Origin: an uncultured Pseudomonadota bacterium
Lineage (GTDB): Bacteria > Myxococcota_A > UBA9042 > CAIXZC01
Direction of reading: 5' to 3'
NCBI GenBank assembly: GCA_937884235.1
Contig: CALGBT010000020.1
Span: forward strand, 1-7,919
Length of the DNA stretch: 7,919 nucleotides
Part shown: piece by piece, positions 5,431 through 7,919 of the stretch
How positions within the stretch are numbered: position 1 is the first letter of the stretch
Layout: the number at the start of each line of letters is the position of its first letter
Program-made: the position numbers and the translations under genes
The notes under the pieces: generated by a model
Told to the model about the DNA's origin: nothing
The model's input: only the letters and a program-made list of their open reading frames with translations
Databases searched by the model: none

Positions 5431-7341
5431 CTACGGTTTCACAAAATCCGGCAACTTCTTTGTCAGATTATCAACCTTGTACTTGCTCAGCATCACGATG
5501 ACCCCAGCGTACTCGGGGCTGGTGGAGGACTGTGCGTAGGTCTGGTTATCCGTGACCTCCTCACTGATGGTGACCGCGTGGGAGGTGCCGTCAGCCAACT
5601 TGAAAGAGACCGTGAACGAGTCAGTGCCCAGGCCGACTTCGGCAGCAGACTTCGCCGCTTCGATGCCATCAACGTCGAGGGAGGCCAGAGTGGCCACCAA
5701 CTGCTCAAGCTCGACCCCGGACTTGGCTTCTGGGGACGTCATATTCCAGCTGGTGGTGCCGGCGGCGACCGCCTTTTCGAACTCCAGCTTCTGGTCCGGA
5801 TGGACCAGCGTTACGTGGGTGATCTCTTCCTTGTTCACCTGGAAGAGCCGCTTGTCCTTGAGGTCGTCCACCGTCTTCACCAAGTTGTCCCGCGTGTACC
5901 GCATGATCGTGAAGACTTCATCCTGTCCAACGATCTGAGCGTAGAACCGCTCCTGGTCCTTGTCATTCTTGAAGGTCGCCCCGATGCGCAGCGTCGTCTC
6001 TCCGCCCCCGGCGCTGGCCGCCAACTTGATGGTAATGCTGGTGGCGGTGGTGTTCAGTCCGGTCTCGGCCGCCGCCGGCGGAGCAGACAGGAACTCGGCC
6101 ACCCGGAAGTTCGAGAAGCCGTTGGTCAGAGACTTCACCTTGGTATCGGCTGCGGCTACCCCGGCGGGCTGCAGGAAGCTCCAGTGCTCGCCAGTCTTCT
6201 GCAACTGCACGGGCGGCTGACCGCCCTCGACGATGGTGACCTCGACAATGTCGTCACCCTTGAAGGTGAAGAGCTTCTTCTGACGGAAATCGTTGAAGCT
6301 CTTCATCAGCTGGTCAGCTGTGTACTTGGGGAACAGGAAGTAGCCGTCGCGGCCCGAAAGCCGGGCGTAGACCCCCTTCTTACGACCCGCCCCCAGCTCC
6401 AGCGTAACGGTGCTGGTGCCTTCGCCTGCCTTCACCGTGGCGGTGATGCGGTAGGCCTGGTCCAGGGCTTTCGCATCGGCTCCGGGCAGCTTGTCCAGGT
6501 ACTCGTCGGCGCGGGTACCTGCCAGGCTGGAGGCAAAGCCGCTGAGGTTCTCCACCTCCACGCCCGCCGGTTCCACGATCTGCCATTCGGGCTTCTCGCC
6601 GTCACCCAGCTTCAGGACAATCTTGCCACGCGCCGGGTCCCGGGGGTCTTCAATGGTGATGCCCGTAATGTCATCCTTGCCAAAGGAAAAGAGCTTCTTG
6701 TCGCGGATGTCCGTGAGCTTGACATCAAACGACCGGCGCAGGTCTTTGCCGGGAATCCGGTAATAGACCGGACTCTCAAGATCGCTCGGCAACATCACCA
6801 TGGTATCGAGGTCGATGCCACTGTCGTCCTTGCGGTCGACTCGGCCCAGGAAGAGGTCTATGAGCACCTCGTCACCCTTGGCCAGCGTCACCCGGATGCG
6901 CTGCTCTTCATCAAGCCCGAGTTTGCTCAGTGAGGCTGCCGGAACGGCCCGGGAGTAATTGGATTTCAGGGCCTCGTCGAAGGTCCGCAACATCGCTCGG
7001 ACTTTGTAGGTGTCAGCCTGTGCCGCCACGGGCTTGACGAGTTTCCACTCGTCCGCCGCAACGCGTTCGAGGACCGCATTCAGGTCCTTGCGGACGATGG
7101 TGATGCGGTCCGGCGGGCCAATCTTCAAAGCTTCGGCAGCTTCCTTCTCCTGGTCCTCGGCGATCTGCTCCGGCGTCTTCTGCTCCTCGCCTAAGGGTTT
7201 CTCCTTCTTCGTTTCTTCAACCTTGATGCCCGGCAATTCCAGAGTCTTCAGTTCGGTCTGGTCATCCTTCTGGCTGACGAAAAAGACGACGACAGCCAGC
7301 ACCAGCACAGTGACGATGGCGCCGATAGTTGTCTTGTTCAT
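5431..7341 (-). CDS. Membrane-anchored DUF4340 repeat protein
   Basis: A 636-residue protein with an N-terminal transmembrane anchor (residues about 6-22, IGAIVTVLVLAVVVFF) and no lipobox, followed by a charged linker (25-75). The rest is expected outside the cytoplasm. It contains DUF4340-type sequence arranged as about four tandem units of ~140 residues. The junctions are recognisable from KKLFSFGKDDITGITI (215-230), KKLFTFKGDDIVEVTI (355-370) and KRLFQVNKEEITHVTL (497-511), and each unit has a W-x-[FIL]-xx-P-like motif (WKLVKP, WQIVEP, WSFLQP, WNMTSP). DUF4340 genes are often found beside GldG-type ABC auxiliary genes, as here: ATG at 7341 is 2 nt after the stop of that gene, with GGAGG upstream. 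It is probably part of an ABC-2-type transport or cell-envelope complex of unknown substrate. Confidence 0.88.
   Translation of the reverse strand: MNKTTIGAIVTVLVLAVVVFFVSQKDDQTELKTLELPGIKVEETKKEKPLGEEQKTPEQIAEDQEKEAAEALKIGPPDRITIVRKDLNAVLERVAADEWKLVKPVAAQADTYKVRAMLRTFDEALKSNYSRAVPAASLSKLGLDEEQRIRVTLAKGDEVLIDLFLGRVDRKDDSGIDLDTMVMLPSDLESPVYYRIPGKDLRRSFDVKLTDIRDKKLFSFGKDDITGITIEDPRDPARGKIVLKLGDGEKPEWQIVEPAGVEVENLSGFASSLAGTRADEYLDKLPGADAKALDQAYRITATVKAGEGTSTVTLELGAGRKKGVYARLSGRDGYFLFPKYTADQLMKSFNDFRQKKLFTFKGDDIVEVTIVEGGQPPVQLQKTGEHWSFLQPAGVAAADTKVKSLTNGFSNFRVAEFLSAPPAAAETGLNTTATSITIKLAASAGGGETTLRIGATFKNDKDQERFYAQIVGQDEVFTIMRYTRDNLVKTVDDLKDKRLFQVNKEEITHVTLVHPDQKLEFEKAVAAGTTSWNMTSPEAKSGVELEQLVATLASLDVDGIEAAKSAAEVGLGTDSFTVSFKLADGTSHAVTISEEVTDNQTYAQSSTSPEYAGVIVMLSKYKVDNLTKKLPDFVKP
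5434..7104 (-). repeat. Four tandem protein-level units within the DUF4340 gene
   Basis: Approximate units are residues 80-230, 228-370, 368-511 and 509-636. Each starts with a [IV]T[IL] strand, passes through a W-xxx-P motif, a region of alternating strands, and a Y/F-rich segment ending in a LxxxFxDxRxKxLF-like stretch. The last unit stops at PDFVKP, where the LF segment would begin. The repeats are diverged at sequence level and are not a DNA tandem repeat. Confidence 0.65.
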
Positions 7342-7343
7342 GT

Positions 7344-7919
7344 TTAGCCCTCCTGCTTGGGCGGTGCAGTTCTAGCGGCCACCTTCTTCTTGCTCAACGA
7401 ACGGCGCCGCGAGACACGGACCTGCCAGTAGGCCACACCAAAAAGAATGAAGAGCAGCGGCAATCCGCCCACGGCCGCGTAGGTGATGGCCCGTTGCTTC
7501 TCTTCAGAAGTCTTCTCCAATGGACGGAAGGCGTTGTTCTTGGCCCGAATCTCCGCCAAGGCCGAGCGCTGGACCGCCCAGTCGAGCATGTTGAAGAGGG
7601 TCGGAATCGTCTCGGCAAAGGCACGCCGGAACTGGTTCAGCTTGATCTTCCAGTTTTCGAGGCGGACCTGCGGCACCATCACCTCACCCTGCGTGATCTG
7701 TTGCAGGCTGACGTCCTTGAAGATCCCTTCCAAAGTCAGGGGGGGGATGCCCAGCGCAGAACCGATGACGAGGATCCGGCCCTTGCCGCTTTCCAAGCGC
7801 ACCCGTCCAACGTCAGGCGGCTCGGGCTCGCCCTCTTCCAGCTTCTTCTTCTCTGGCTTGGGCGGCTCGTCCTTGCCCTTGAAGGCACTGTTGAAGTTCC
7901 CGGTCAGCATCCGGGCCAG
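7344..7919 (-). CDS. GldG-family ABC transporter auxiliary protein, C-terminal part (cut by right window edge)
   Basis: The frame is open through the right edge; the 191 visible residues are the C-terminus of a larger protein, and the internal ATG at 7910 (ML-TGNFNSAF) is not its start. The pattern matches the end of GldG/ABC_transp_aux proteins: ARMLTGNFNSAF, an acidic, Pro-rich insert, GKGRILVIGSALGI (the last strand of the IFT52/GldG-like domain), a helical region containing NMLDWAVQ, then IRAKNNAFRPL, one transmembrane helix (AAVGGLPLLFILFGVAYW) and a basic cytoplasmic tail (RVSRRRSLSKKK). GldG works with the ABC permease/ATPase GldF/GldA in Bacteroidetes gliding; in other phyla the related cassette has an unknown transport role. 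The neighbouring DUF4340 gene is the usual companion. Functional extrapolation to gliding is not supported by sequence alone. Confidence 0.85.
   Translation of the reverse strand: MARMLTGNFNSAFKGKDEPPKPEKKKLEEGEPEPPDVGRVRLESGKGRILVIGSALGIPPLTLEGIFKDVSLQQITQGEVMVPQVRLENWKIKLNQFRRAFAETIPTLFNMLDWAVQRSALAEIRAKNNAFRPLEKTSEEKQRAITYAAVGGLPLLFILFGVAYWQVRVSRRRSLSKKKVAARTAPPKQEG

Noticed and set aside
5362..6933. A 523-codon open frame on the plus strand, opposite the DUF4340 gene
   Set aside because: It is the antisense shadow of a repeat-containing gene with a good start, ribosome binding site and known family; its translation shows no family motif.
1..7919. Mobile elements, CRISPR arrays, tRNA or rRNA genes
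   Set aside because: No transposase or integrase frame, no regularly spaced direct repeats and no RNA-gene-like segments were seen; nearly all of the window is occupied by protein genes.

Overview
The window is a high-GC bacterial chromosome segment on which every gene I can support lies on the minus strand, so the text follows transcription from right to left. A lipobox-bearing CAP-domain protein, a PilZ protein and a GldG/DUF4340 transport pair suggest a Gram-negative organism. Myxococcota, another former deltaproteobacterial group or an uncultured relative would fit, but no marker gene here fixes the lineage.

Right part (about 7919-5431): the C-terminal end of a GldG-type ABC transporter auxiliary protein, cut by the window edge, is followed after 2 nt by a membrane-anchored DUF4340 protein built of about four tandem ~140-residue units. 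A 110-bp gap follows, holding a near-consensus sigma-70 promoter that points into the next gene cluster.

Middle part (about 5320-912): a compact seven-gene operon starts at this promoter. Its first four genes are four different EutN/CcmL/BMC-P proteins, the pentamers that cap the vertices of bacterial microcompartments (BMCs). They are joined by two ATGA overlaps and a 2-nt gap. No hexameric (BMC-H) or trimeric (BMC-T) shell gene and no recognisable BMC enzyme is present. The fifth gene is a three-part protein: an N-terminus like EutQ/EutT, a short amphipathic helix between flexible segments that looks like a BMC encapsulation peptide, and a C-terminal UPF0237 ACT domain. The sixth is the usual partner of that ACT domain, a UPF0210/DUF711 (PFL family) protein. 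The seventh is MeaB, the GTPase chaperone of adenosylcobalamin-dependent acyl-CoA mutases.

Left part (850-1): a small PilZ (c-di-GMP-binding) protein, with its own possible promoter, and a lipoprotein with a CAP/SCP domain that runs off the left edge.

The most interesting inference is that the widespread but poorly understood ACT-UPF0237/UPF0210 pair has here been recruited to a microcompartment. The ACT protein may carry a targeting peptide that takes it, and perhaps its partner, into the lumen. The adjoining MeaB hints at a B12-dependent mutase as possible cargo. The locus looks like a satellite shell locus whose hexamers and core enzymes are encoded elsewhere.
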